64,000 bases of DNA. It comes from Bradyrhizobium betae. Its GTDB lineage: Bacteria > Pseudomonadota > Alphaproteobacteria > Rhizobiales > Xanthobacteraceae. The stretch is taken from NCBI RefSeq assembly GCF_008932115.1, contig NZ_CP044543.1:6082501-6146500 (forward strand), written 5' to 3'. Shown here one piece after another: positions 7,058 through 15,263 of this stretch. Position 1 is the first letter of the stretch; each line of letters opens with the position of its first letter. Both the position numbers and the translations under genes were made by a program. The notes under the pieces are model-generated. The model saw only the letters and a list, made by a program, of their open reading frames with translations. It was not told the DNA's origin and ran no database searches.

Positions 7058-8902
7058 TCAATTCAACGTCCATGACGCGCCGGCCCGCACGCCGACGGCG
7101 CCCTGCTGCGCGGCGGTGAACGCGGCATTGAAGCGCATGGCGTCGGAGTAGGAATAGCCGACGCCGACCGCGAGGCCGGACTGCCCCTGGAAATTGCCGA
7201 AGCCGCCGGCGACCGACAGTTTGCCGGGGCGGGGATCGAATTGCAGGCCGGACGCCGCGAGCGCCAGCGCGACGCCACCGCGCGCTTCCCGCGTCAGGCT
7301 GTCGACACGGTTGCTCAGCGTCGCCAATTGGGCGTTGATCCCGTTGATGTCCGCTGTCGATGCAAGCCCGAGGCCGGCCAGCGTCGTCGTCGCGAGGTTG
7401 CCGGACGCGTCCGAGGTCACGAGCTGGGTCGGCCCGGACTGCGCGGCCTTGCTCGCGGCCGAGGTGATGCCGCTCATCGTGTAGGTGCTGCCGGCGGTGC
7501 CGACGCTGACCTGGTTGGCGCGCGTGGTGGTCGCGCCGCTTCCGATCGCGACCGAGTTGTCGAAATTGGCGCTGGTGCCGTTGCCCATCGCGATCGCGTT
7601 GACGCCGGCCACGGCCGTACCGTTGCCGACCGCGATGGCGGACGCGCCGGAGACGGTGCTGTTGTTGCCCACGACGATCGCGTTGGTCGCGTTGACGGTG
7701 TTGCCGCTACCGAACACCGAGGAGCCGGCGGCGCTCGACGTGCTCGCGACATTGTTGTTCGATCCGACGAGCTGGATGTTATCGCCGTTGCCCGCGACGT
7801 TGGCCCCGTTCACCGTGTTGTTGTTACCCGCCACGAAGCTGCCATTGCCGTTGACGATGTTGGGGTCGCCGATGGAGAACGTGCCGTTGCCGTTGACGGT
7901 CTGCCCGGTGCCGAACGCGCCGCTGTTGTTGCCGGTGACGGTGTTGTTGGAGCCGACCGCACTGGTGTTGCCTCCGTTGGCGGTATTGTTCACGCCGACG
8001 GCGGTGCTCTGGCTGCCGAGCGCCTGGGCGCCACCGCCGAATGCGGCCGAATTCGAGCCCGTCGCCGTCGCGCCGCTTCCGACCGCCGTGTTCGACGTGT
8101 TGTCGCCGCTCGCATTGGCGTTGTTGCCGAAGGCGACGTTGGCGCTGCCGTTGCCGTTCGCATTGGCGCCCGTTCCCATGGCGCTGTTGTACGCGCCATT
8201 GCCGTTGGCGCTCGCGTTGAGGCCGATGGCCGCATTGCCGGTCGGTACGAATCCGCCGGTGGACCCAAAGCTGCCATTGCCGGTTGCGGATGAGCCGCTT
8301 CCGAGTGCGATGTTGGATGCGATCGTTCCTGACGCGTTCGCAGCGCCCGCCAGCAAGCCGGCTCCGCCGATGGCGACGTTCTGACCGAACGCGGAGGCGG
8401 CTGCCTGTGCGCCGAAGCCGAGGGCCACGTTCGCCGAGACATTGCCGGCCGCGCTGCTGCCCGATCCCACCGCGAGATTGTTGCCGCCGCTGCCGCTTGC
8501 GTTCGCGGCGGCGGCCACCCCCGTGGCATCCGCGCCCCCGATCGCGATGTTGTGGAGGACGCCCACGCCGAACGTGGCGAAGCCGGTGGCGTTCGCCCCG
8601 TTTCCGATCGCCATGTTCGCAGCGTCGGAGAACGAATTGGCGTTGGCGTTGACGCCGCACGCCATGTTGCCGCTTGCGCCGCCAGCGGAAGCACCGTCCC
8701 CGGTCCCGCCGGTGCTCTGGCAGACGAATTGCGCCGCCGCGGTTCGGCTGCCGGATAGAAGAAGGGGCATCGACAGCAGGAGGGTCGCTGCCAGACATAA
8801 CCACGGGCGGCCCAGGCTCAATCGTCCTCGGGTGGCACGAAGCGGCAGCCGGCGCGCTTCACGCAAACAATTTGTTTCGGGGCCTGCCCACTCCAACATC
8901 AT
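7058..8902 (-). CDS. Trimeric autotransporter adhesin (YadA-like)
   Basis: A 614-residue trimeric autotransporter. An extended basic N-terminus leads to a hydrophobic signal segment (35-50) cleaved around TAAAQ (54-58). Residues of about 70-500 consist of degenerate YadA-head repeats, short units such as NxAxGxxAxATG rich in Asn, Gly, Ala and Ser, predicted to form a left-handed beta roll. A short stalk follows, with NGINAQLATLSNRVDSLTRE as coiled coil (about 520-540), and the last 74 residues are a YadA anchor barrel. The passenger is almost all head and very little stalk. The final residues are SWTLN, so the usual terminal aromatic is four residues from the end. It is divergent from an AraC regulator. 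The expected role is surface adhesion or biofilm; the target is unknown. Confidence 0.88.
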   Translation of the reverse strand: MMLEWAGPETNCLREARRLPLRATRGRLSLGRPWLCLAATLLLSMPLLLSGSRTAAAQFVCQSTGGTGDGASAGGASGNMACGVNANANSFSDAANMAIGNGANATGFATFGVGVLHNIAIGGADATGVAAAANASGSGGNNLAVGSGSSAAGNVSANVALGFGAQAAASAFGQNVAIGGAGLLAGAANASGTIASNIALGSGSSATGNGSFGSTGGFVPTGNAAIGLNASANGNGAYNSAMGTGANANGNGSANVAFGNNANASGDNTSNTAVGSGATATGSNSAAFGGGAQALGSQSTAVGVNNTANGGNTSAVGSNNTVTGNNSGAFGTGQTVNGNGTFSIGDPNIVNGNGSFVAGNNNTVNGANVAGNGDNIQLVGSNNNVASTSSAAGSSVFGSGNTVNATNAIVVGNNSTVSGASAIAVGNGTAVAGVNAIAMGNGTSANFDNSVAIGSGATTTRANQVSVGTAGSTYTMSGITSAASKAAQSGPTQLVTSDASGNLATTTLAGLGLASTADINGINAQLATLSNRVDSLTREARGGVALALAASGLQFDPRPGKLSVAGGFGNFQGQSGLAVGVGYSYSDAMRFNAAFTAAQQGAVGVRAGASWTLN

Positions 8903-9141
8903 ATCGCTTCAGCCTGTGCCCGCAGGAGAGGCATTTCGTCCCGCTGCATCGTGTTGAGATTCCTCCGCGTCGGGCCGAAGCCTCCGCAGCGCATCGATTT
9001 GTTGCGAGCGACTCTATTGTTCCTGCCGGGCTGCCTCTACCGCTTGGCACGCAATCCAATTGCGTCTATTGCAAATCGTTGCCGAAAACCGATCGTGGCG
9101 TCGTCTGAGAGACTTTTTGAATTGCAATTTCGAGGCGCTGG
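8903..9141. promoter_or_regulatory. Divergent intergenic region between the YadA-like adhesin and AraC regulator
   Basis: A 239-bp region that must hold promoters for both genes. It contains AT-richer stretches, for example around 9095-9130 (CTTTTTGAATTGCAATTTCG), just before the AraC start. No clear -35/-10 pair or AraC half-site repeat could be assigned with confidence. Confidence 0.35.
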
Positions 9142-10140
9142 ATGTCGGTCTTTCAAAGCCTGGTGTTCGATACGACCATGCTCGACGGCATCGCCGACCC
9201 GGAAGCCCGGGCCAGGCTCTGGGCCGAATGTTTCGAGCAGATCGTCACCGGTATCGACATGGGGTTCGCCGAGGGCGACGCCCGCATCATCGGGACGCAC
9301 AAATTTCTTGTGAACGAGACCATCGCGCTCGGGGAGATGTTCAGCTCGTCCTTCGTCGGCATTCGCACCAGGAAGCACATCAACCGCGATGACGAAGATC
9401 ACGTCTATCTGAGCTTCAACATCGGCCAGACCGCTCAGATCGGCCGGCAACTGGGGCGCGAGATCGATATTCAGCCGGGGCAGGCCGGGCTTGCCGTGAT
9501 GGACGCCAGCACGGAGGCCATTGCGCCGAGCAACGGGCATTGCATCAGCTTGAAACTGCCGAGCCCCATCTTCGGGGAGTGGGGCCTGTCTCCGGTCGAC
9601 CTCGCCTGTCGTCCGCTCGACTGTAGCGGGGCCGACTATCAGCTCCTCACCGGCTATGCCCGCCTGTTGATCGCGAACGGGGCGGGGCTCGAAGCGGACA
9701 GCGCTGCCGAGGCGACGCAGCACCTGATCAAGCTCACAGGCCGCTGGCTCGGCGCTCGGGACGGCGTTCAGGGCGCGGAGGGCGAGGAGGCCGTGTATCG
9801 GGCCCGGCTCGCCTTCGTCAGGCAGACCATCAGCAAGCAGGCGTGCGATACCCAGGTCAGCCTCGAGCGCGTCGCGCGGCGGCTCGGCATGCCGTCCCGC
9901 ACGGTCCAGCACATGCTGGCGAAGGCCGGCGAGAGCTTTTCGCAGATCGTGATGGCTGCGCGGCTGCGGCGCGCGCGCGTCTATCTGCTCGATCCCACTC
10001 ACGCCGATCTGTCGGTTGCCGACATCGCGTTTCGCTGCGGCTTCCTCGATGTCTCGAGCTTCTACCGGGCCTTTCGCGCCGCCTACGACGTCACGCCGAA
10101 ATCGCTCCGGGAGCAGGCGGGGACCCTTCCGCCGGAGTGA
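9142..10140 (+). CDS. AraC family transcriptional regulator
   Basis: A 332-residue AraC/XylS-type activator. The N-terminal 210 residues resemble the AraC-binding-like (cupin-type, NitR/FeaR-like) sensory domain. The C-terminal 100 residues contain both helix-turn-helix units: VSLERVARRLGMPSRTVQHML, then LSVADIAFRCGFLDVSSFYRAF followed by the family's closing YDVTPKSLR. GAGG lies upstream of the ATG at 9142. It is divergent from the trimeric autotransporter gene and has no other close neighbour, so it probably controls that adhesin. The inducer is unknown; related sensory domains in this group often respond to small aromatic or nitrile compounds, but nothing here shows that. Confidence 0.88.
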   Translation: MSVFQSLVFDTTMLDGIADPEARARLWAECFEQIVTGIDMGFAEGDARIIGTHKFLVNETIALGEMFSSSFVGIRTRKHINRDDEDHVYLSFNIGQTAQIGRQLGREIDIQPGQAGLAVMDASTEAIAPSNGHCISLKLPSPIFGEWGLSPVDLACRPLDCSGADYQLLTGYARLLIANGAGLEADSAAEATQHLIKLTGRWLGARDGVQGAEGEEAVYRARLAFVRQTISKQACDTQVSLERVARRLGMPSRTVQHMLAKAGESFSQIVMAARLRRARVYLLDPTHADLSVADIAFRCGFLDVSSFYRAFRAAYDVTPKSLREQAGTLPPE

Positions 10141-10147
10141 GGTCTGG

Positions 10148-10680
10148 CCACAAGCTGTTGTGTTGCCCGACGGGCAAAACACCCAAGCGATCGGTCAACG
10201 CGCGTCGGCAAAAATATTCCACTTTACCGAAATTCGGAAACGGCGTATCCATCGCCTCGACCCGGCCCAAGGAAGAGGGGCGTATCGCGATCGTCACGAA
10301 CGCGGGCCGGACGGCGGTGGACGTGGGCCACATCGGTGCGACGGTGATCGCAGGGCGGGCAACCGTGAGCGAGGCACATCGCACGCACGACCGGTGTGAT
10401 CTGCGTACGGCAAAATCGTGTGGTCCTGGCGCCCGCAGGCTGGCGTCAAGCGTTGCGGTGATGTGGCGGCCCGACCGGGCGCGCGCATCGTCAGTCGCAA
10501 GGCGACGGGGGCAAGAGTGCATCGCTCCCCGGGGAGAGCGCGACATAAGCCGTAAAGCCACTGCGCAGGGAAGGCCGGATGTTTTGGCTACACCTGTATG
10601 CCGCTGTGCAGATTCTTGTTGCCACCTTTCGCACAGTGGACCGTGGGTGCCCGGCCGGCACCCGGTCTTCCCTGCGCCCT
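10148..10680. repeat. Large dispersed repeat, non-coding
   Basis: About 530 bp after the AraC gene with no convincing gene on either strand. It opens with a hairpin TTGCCCG-A-CGGGCAA (10163-10177) that may terminate araC transcription. It closes with arms GCGCAGGGAAGGCCGG (10563-10578) and CCGGTCTTCCCTGCGC (10662-10677), inverted with one mismatch, around a smaller GGGTGCC/GGCACCC hairpin. From memory, very similar blocks recur in Bradyrhizobium genomes and give spurious hypothetical proteins (in reverse frame, beginning like KEGAGKTGCRPGTHG). I therefore call it a repeat and not a gene. Confidence 0.6.
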
Positions 10681-10798
10681 CTTTCATTTGAGGGTGACGC
10701 GAGATGTAAAGCTCGGGCGAAACACGCCGCGAGGATGCGAAGCTGTGTCTGTGATCGAAAACCAGATGGCGAACATTGTCGCGAGCACCAATCCGTCA

Positions 10799-10940
10799 CC
10801 GTCATCCTGAGGTGCTCGACCTGCGGCGTGCCGCAGGGCGAGCCTCGAAGGGCGACGGCCCGGCTGCATCTCGGCCGTTCATCCTTCGAGGCTCCCGGCG
10901 CGATGCTTGGCATCGCGCCACTCGCACCTCAGGATGACGG
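10799..10940. repeat. Palindromic intergenic repeat (CCGTCATCCTGAGGTGC ends)
   Basis: The 17-bp ends CCGTCATCCTGAGGTGC (10799-10815) and GCACCTCAGGATGACGG (10924-10940) are perfect inverted repeats. Nested inside are AGCCTCGAAGG (10841-10851) and CCTTCGAGGCT (10883-10893), also perfect. Two nested stems and small size fit a MITE- or REP-like element. Confidence 0.75.
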
Positions 10941-11020
10941 AATGGACATTGTCGCCGCGGCGAGATTCTGATGACGCTCGCAATGACGAGGATGACGCAA
11001 TTGTGCGCGAAAACTCCGGC

Positions 11021-11160
11021 CTCGTGCCCCGGACGCAGCGCAGCGTCCCTTCGACGGTGCGCTGCAGAGCCGGGGCCCATGTTGCAGCGAGCGCTGCGGC
11101 CTGCTGGGTCCCGGCTCTGCGCAGCAGCGTAAGAACGCTGCGGCGCGTCCGGGACACGAG
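11021..11160. repeat. Palindromic intergenic repeat (CTCGTGCCCCGGACGC ends)
   Basis: CTCGTGCCCCGGACGC (11021-11036) pairs with GCGTCCGGGACACGAG (11145-11160) with one mismatch. An inner pair GCAGAGCCGGGGCCCA / TGGGTCCCGGCTCTGC lies within. It ends 8 bp before the stop codon of the minus-strand SDR gene. Confidence 0.75.
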
Positions 11161-11168
11161 AGCAAATG

Positions 11169-11954
11169 CTAAACCGGCTTGCCCGCATACGGCATCGACG
11201 CCGTCAGGCCGCCGTCCACCGGGAACGCCTGGCCGTTGACATAGGAGGCTTCGTCGCTGGCCAGAAACAATCCCATCGCGGCGAGCTCGTGCGGCTGGCC
11301 GGCGCGCTTCAGCGGGTTGAGCTGGCCGATCTTGTCGGAAGTGCCGCGCTCTTTCGCGCGGTCGAACACCGGCTTGGTCATGCCGGTCTCGATCAGGCCC
11401 GGGCATACCGCGTTGATGCGCACGCCGGTGCCGGAGAGCGAATAGGCCGTGGTCTGCACCAGGCTGATCACGCCGGCCTTGCTCGCCGCATAGGGATGAC
11501 CGCTGGCGCCGGCCTTGAGGCCCGCGACGGACGCGGTCAGCACGATCGCGCCGGACTGCTGCTTCACCATGTGCGGCATCGCGTGCTTCACGGCCAGGAA
11601 CGGTCCGATCAGATTGACGCGCAGCACCTCCTGCCACTGCTCCACGGTTTGCTCGCCGAGCGGCACCAGCCCGCCGGAGACGCCGGCATTGGCCCAGATC
11701 ACGTCGAGCCGGCCGTGCGTCTTCACCGCCTTGTCGATGACGGCGATGACGTCCTGCTCGGAACCTGCATCCGCGATCATGGCTTCGGCGACGCCGCCGG
11801 CCTTCTTCACCTCGTCGACGGTCTCCTTCACCGCCTCGGTGCGATCCACCGCGATCAGTTTTGCACCTTCCCTTGTGAACAGCAGCGCAGCCGCACGGCC
11901 GATGCCGCTGCCGGCGCCGGTGATGATGACGGATTTGCCTTGCAGGCGGCCCAT
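11169..11954 (-). CDS. SDR family NAD(P)-dependent oxidoreductase
   Basis: A 261-residue classical short-chain dehydrogenase. The cofactor motif TGAGSGIG is at 12-19, NAG-type WANAG at 87-91, and the catalytic set is Ser142, Tyr155 and Lys159 in YAASK. The C-terminal SYVNGQAFPVDGG is typical of 3-oxoacyl reductase-like enzymes. Asp37 after the second strand favours NAD over NADP. The start at 11954 has GAGGGAG upstream. It is divergent from the histidine phosphatase gene, with TTTCAAAC repeats in between. Given the dehydrogenase, kinase and second SDR nearby, oxidation of a hydroxyacyl-CoA or secondary alcohol is plausible; the substrate cannot be read from sequence. Confidence 0.85.
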   Translation of the reverse strand: MGRLQGKSVIITGAGSGIGRAAALLFTREGAKLIAVDRTEAVKETVDEVKKAGGVAEAMIADAGSEQDVIAVIDKAVKTHGRLDVIWANAGVSGGLVPLGEQTVEQWQEVLRVNLIGPFLAVKHAMPHMVKQQSGAIVLTASVAGLKAGASGHPYAASKAGVISLVQTTAYSLSGTGVRINAVCPGLIETGMTKPVFDRAKERGTSDKIGQLNPLKRAGQPHELAAMGLFLASDEASYVNGQAFPVDGGLTASMPYAGKPV

Positions 11955-12001
11955 GCGTTTCTCCCTCTGGTGTGCCGCACGACGCTTGCCGCGCGACGGA
12001 A

Positions 12002-12021
12002 TTTCAAACAAGATTTCAAAC
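12002..12021. promoter_or_regulatory. Direct repeat TTTCAAAC x2 between divergent SDR and histidine phosphatase genes
   Basis: TTTCAAAC occurs at 12002-12009 and again at 12014-12021, a 12-bp period, inside the 134-bp divergent spacer. The same TTCAAAC word forms the operator-like palindrome at 2206-2236. It could be a second site of the same regulator, but direct rather than inverted orientation and the shortness of the word make this weak. Confidence 0.25.
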
Positions 12022-12088
12022 GGTAAAGTGTCTTGAGACAGGTTCGCTACTCACGTACAGCGACATCAAACGGGATGGAAGAGTTTCG

Positions 12089-12787
12089 ATGGCAGGCGCA
12101 GACAAGCCCAATGTGGTCACGACACGGTGGTGGTGGGTCCGTCACGCGCCGGTGCGCAATGACGGCGGCAACATCTACGGACAGTCCGACATCGCCTGCG
12201 ACACCAGCGACACCTATGTGTTCAATGCTGTTGCCAAGGTGCTGCCACGCAAGGCGGTCTGGTATTCGAGCAATCTGATGCGCACGCACCAGACCGCCGA
12301 AGCGATCTGGGCGGCCGGATTCCCAAGGCCCGCATCCATGACATGGGAAGCGGATCTCGCCGAGCAGAACCTCGGCCGTTGGCAAGGCATGAACCGCGCG
12401 CAGTTCATCGCCAGCCGCCCCGTGGGGTCGAGCTGGTTCGCCGACATCAACGAGCCTGCACCTGGCGGCGAAAGCTTCATGGACCTCTATAACCGCACGC
12501 GCCGCACCATCGAGCGGATCAACGCAGAGGCGGCCGGGCAGGATGTGATCGCGGTCGCCCATGGCGGCACCATCAAGGCGGCGCTCGGACTTGCGCTCGA
12601 GGGGCAGTTGGAGAAGGCGCTGTCGTTCGACATCGACAATTGCTCGATCACGCGTATCGATCATTTTGCAAGCCCCGAACGCACGGTCTGGCGATTGCCG
12701 ATGGTGAACCAGCAGCCATGGATCGCTGATGACGCGCATGCGGCGATGCACCAGCCGGCGGGACCGGAAGTCAAGAAGCTCGCCTGA
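12089..12787 (+). CDS. Histidine phosphatase family protein
   Basis: A 232-residue protein of the histidine phosphatase (phosphoglycerate mutase-like) superfamily. The catalytic RH motif is in WWWVRHAPV (Arg18, His19). The acid/base region is LAEQNLGRWQGM, and the second catalytic His is His158 in VAHGG. SSNLMRTHQTAEAIW matches the family's conserved arginine region. The ATG at 12089 is preceded by GGAAGAG. The substrate is unknown. Its position between two SDR genes, in a neighbourhood with an LvaA-like kinase and LvaC-like dehydrogenase, raises the possibility that it acts on a phosphorylated intermediate of that pathway; this is speculation from context. A CobC-like role is less likely because no cobalamin genes are near. 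Confidence 0.82.
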   Translation: MAGADKPNVVTTRWWWVRHAPVRNDGGNIYGQSDIACDTSDTYVFNAVAKVLPRKAVWYSSNLMRTHQTAEAIWAAGFPRPASMTWEADLAEQNLGRWQGMNRAQFIASRPVGSSWFADINEPAPGGESFMDLYNRTRRTIERINAEAAGQDVIAVAHGGTIKAALGLALEGQLEKALSFDIDNCSITRIDHFASPERTVWRLPMVNQQPWIADDAHAAMHQPAGPEVKKLA

Positions 12788-12856
12788 TCCATTGTCCGCT
12801 CGCGCGACCACGGCGTAAGCTTCAGGCCAATTCAAATCATACTCTGGGAGAGAAAC

Positions 12857-13624
12857 ATGACCTTGTTCGACATGAAGGGCAAAGTTGCCGTCATCACGGG
12901 ATCGACGCGCGGCATTGGGCTTGCGATCGCCGAGCGCATGGCCGAGCACGGTGCCAAGGTGGTGATCTCCTCGCGCAAGGCCGACGTCTGCGACCAGGTG
13001 GCGAAGGGGATCAACGACAAGTTCGGCAAGGGTACCGCGGTCGCGATCGCCGCCAACATCTCGTCGAAGGAAAATCTGCAGAACCTGATCGACGAGAGCA
13101 ACCGCGCCTTCGGCAAGATCGACGTGCTGGTCTGCAACGCGGCCTCGAACCCGTATTACGGCCCGCTCGCCGGCATCTCCGACGATCAGTTCAGGAAGAT
13201 TCTCGACAACAACATCGTCGCCAACAACTGGCTGATCTCGATGGTGGTGCCGCAGATGATCGAGCGCAAGGACGGCTCGATCATCATCGTCTCCTCGATC
13301 GGCGGTCTCAAGGGCTCGACCATCCTCGGCGCCTACGCGATCTCGAAAGCGGCCGACATGCAGCTGGCGCGCAACCTCGCCTGCGAATACGGCAAGGACA
13401 ACATCCGCGTGAATTGCATCGCGCCCGGCCTGATCAAGACCGATTTCGCGAAGGCGCTGTGGGACAATCCGGAGAACCTGAAAGCCTCGACCTCGCGTTC
13501 GCCGCTGCTGCGCATCGGCATCCCCGACGAGATCGCGGGCGCGGCGGTGTTCCTGGGCTCGAAGGCCGGCGACTTCATGACCGGCCAGACCATGGTGATC
13601 GACGGCGGCGCGACGATCAGCTGA
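12857..13624 (+). CDS. SDR family oxidoreductase
   Basis: A 255-residue classical SDR. The cofactor motif TGSTRGIG is at 14-21, a NAG-variant CNAAS at 93-97, with Ser147 and Tyr160-x3-Lys164 in the active site. The end, FMTGQTMVIDGGATIS, is typical of the family. SSRKA after the second strand, with Arg40 and Lys41, favours NADP(H). The start at 12857 follows GGGAGAG. It lies 69 bp after the histidine phosphatase gene and is probably co-transcribed with it. Related enzymes include dehydrogenase/reductase SDR member 4-like carbonyl reductases and 3-oxoacyl reductases; the substrate is not determined. Confidence 0.86.
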   Translation: MTLFDMKGKVAVITGSTRGIGLAIAERMAEHGAKVVISSRKADVCDQVAKGINDKFGKGTAVAIAANISSKENLQNLIDESNRAFGKIDVLVCNAASNPYYGPLAGISDDQFRKILDNNIVANNWLISMVVPQMIERKDGSIIIVSSIGGLKGSTILGAYAISKAADMQLARNLACEYGKDNIRVNCIAPGLIKTDFAKALWDNPENLKASTSRSPLLRIGIPDEIAGAAVFLGSKAGDFMTGQTMVIDGGATIS

Positions 13625-13673
13625 GGCGGTCGGGCGGGAGGGGAACGGGCAACTACGCCGTCCCAAAATAGGT

Positions 13674-13773
13674 GTCATCGCCCGCGAAGGCGGGCGATCC
13701 AGTACGCTGCGGCGGTTCGATTCTAGCCGCACTGCCGCGGAGTACTGGATGCCCCGCCTTCGCGGGGCATGAC
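13674..13773. repeat. Palindromic intergenic repeat between convergent genes
   Basis: GTCATCGCCCGCGAAGGCGG at the left and CCGCCTTCGCGGGGCATGAC at the right are imperfect inverted ends, with GATCCAGTAC / GTACTGGAT inside. The element sits between the SDR gene and the serine hydrolase gene, which point toward each other. This form (TCATCGCCCGCGAAGGCGGG) is a familiar Bradyrhizobium repeat from memory. Confidence 0.75.
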
Positions 13774-13798
13774 AGTGAGAGTGAGGATACGGCGTCGG

Positions 13799-15022
13799 CT
13801 AATCCACCGCCGCGTAGACGAGGTCCCGCACCAGTGTCCGCGTAAAATCGCGCTGGCCCGGGCCCTGGCTCATGAACACCGTGAACAGATCTTCCTTCGG
13901 ATCGATCCAGAAGAACGTCCCCGCGATCCCGCTCCAGAAGTAATTGCCGACACTTCCGGGGAAGGGCGCGATGCCGGCCTCGCGGCGGACGGCGAAGCCG
14001 AGACCAAAGCCATGGCCGGGCGACAGCAGCGTGCCGTTGGTCACGACGTCAGGCCCGAGGTGATCGGACGCCATCAGCTCCAGCGTCTTGCGGCCGATGA
14101 TCCTGTTGCCGTCGAGCGTGCCGCCATTGCGCAGCATCAGCGCGAAGCGGGCATAGTCCATCGTGGTCGAGACGAGACCGCCGCCGCCGGACTCCATGAT
14201 CGGTTGTTCCAGTGCACTGAACAGCGCGACCTTGTCGCCGGTCCACGGATCGGCCGCGAACGGCTCGGCGAGCCGGCCGGCATTCGCCTCGGAGGTCGAG
14301 AAACCGGTCTCGGCCATCTGGAGCGGGTCGAGGATGCGCTCGGTGAGGAAGCTGCCAAGCGATTGGCCGCTGACCACCTCGATGATGCGGCCGAGGATGT
14401 CGGTGGAGCGGCTGTAGTTGAACTCGTCACCGGGATGGCAGACCAGCGGGAAGCTCGCCACCAGCGCGGCATGCTCGGCATTGGTGATCTTGCGGCTGCG
14501 CACCCGCGAGTCCTGGTAGATCTTGTGCACGGGGCCGTCGCCCTGGTGCTCGTAGGTCAGACCGGAGGTATGGCGGAGCAGGTCCTGCACCGTCATCGGC
14601 CGCTTGGGCGGAACCAGTTCCAGCTTGCCGCCGCTGACGACACCGACCTTCTGGCCTGCGAACTCCGGGATGAACTTGGCGACGGGATCGCCGAGCAGCA
14701 GGTGGCCGTCCTCCAGCAGCGCCATGATGCCGACCGACACGATCGGCTTGGTCATCGAGAAGATGCGGAAGATCGAATCGAGCGCCATGGGGGCGGACCC
14801 GGTCGGGCTCTGCTTGCCGAGGGCTTCGAACCAGCCGATCTGGCCGCGGCGGGCCACCAGCACGGTCACGCCGGGGATGGTTCCCTTGTCGATCTCGCGC
14901 TTGAAGGCATCCGACATCGCCTGGAGGCGCGGGCGCGACAGACCCAGCGTCTCGGGCTTGGCCTCGGGCAAAGGCGGGGTTTTCGGCGCGATCGCGGCGT
15001 GAGGGGCGGCTGTGGCGGTCAT
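13799..15022 (-). CDS. Serine hydrolase, beta-lactamase (class C)/esterase EstB-like family
   Basis: A 407-residue serine hydrolase of the class C beta-lactamase fold. The nucleophile motif SMTK is at 89-92. The second motif, NYSRSTDILG, provides the conserved Tyr; the third, HGFGLGF, replaces the KTG box and fits esterase-type members better than true beta-lactamases. No signal peptide is visible, and the N-terminal 25 residues are Ala/Pro-rich and unordered, so a cytoplasmic esterase is more likely than a periplasmic lactamase. The start at 15022 (MTATAAP) has GGGAGTG upstream and is preferred to 15040. It converges on the SDR gene. Resistance function should not be assumed. Confidence 0.83.
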   Translation of the reverse strand: MTATAAPHAAIAPKTPPLPEAKPETLGLSRPRLQAMSDAFKREIDKGTIPGVTVLVARRGQIGWFEALGKQSPTGSAPMALDSIFRIFSMTKPIVSVGIMALLEDGHLLLGDPVAKFIPEFAGQKVGVVSGGKLELVPPKRPMTVQDLLRHTSGLTYEHQGDGPVHKIYQDSRVRSRKITNAEHAALVASFPLVCHPGDEFNYSRSTDILGRIIEVVSGQSLGSFLTERILDPLQMAETGFSTSEANAGRLAEPFAADPWTGDKVALFSALEQPIMESGGGGLVSTTMDYARFALMLRNGGTLDGNRIIGRKTLELMASDHLGPDVVTNGTLLSPGHGFGLGFAVRREAGIAPFPGSVGNYFWSGIAGTFFWIDPKEDLFTVFMSQGPGQRDFTRTLVRDLVYAAVD

Positions 15023-15187
15023 GTTCACTCCCGGGGACACATTATTGTCGGGGATGAAGTGTGGCCCAGAAGGCGCGGCACAAACAAGCGAAGCCAGCGC
15101 GCTTCACCCTTGCAATCCGGCCTTGCAAACCAGCTGCCCCCTGTGCTTGAAAGCGGCCCTGATCCGCGCGGCGACGTGAGGGTCCGT

Positions 15188-15263
15188 AGGAGTGTAGCTC
15201 AATTGGTAGAGCACCGGTCTCCAAAACCGGGGGTCGCAGGTTCGAGCCCTGCCACTCCTGCCA
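15188..15263 (+). tRNA. trnW: tRNA-Trp (anticodon CCA)
   Basis: A complete cloverleaf. The acceptor stem AGGAGTG (15188-15194) pairs with CACTCCT (15253-15259). The D arm contains AGCTCAATTGGTAGAGC. The anticodon stem CCGGT/ACCGG encloses loop CTCCAAA with CCA at 15221-15223. The T arm GCAGG-TTCGAGC-CCTGC is intact, and the 3' CCA is encoded. It is followed by secE-nusG, as in many proteobacteria. Confidence 0.97.

Noticed and set aside
9046..9075. TTGGCACGCAATCCAATTGCG upstream of araC as a sigma-54 promoter
   Set aside because: The GG and GC elements are nine bases apart; the sigma-54 spacing TGGCAC-N5-TTGC is not met.
10091..10687. Long minus-strand frame (198 codons) after araC that looks like a hypothetical protein
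   Set aside because: It lies inside the dispersed repeat 10148-10680, has no family features or good ribosome-binding site, and similar frames are produced by copies of this repeat elsewhere.
13799..15022. Serine hydrolase as an antibiotic-resistance beta-lactamase
   Set aside because: The third motif is HGFGLGF rather than KTG, and there is no signal peptide; an esterase-type member is likelier.
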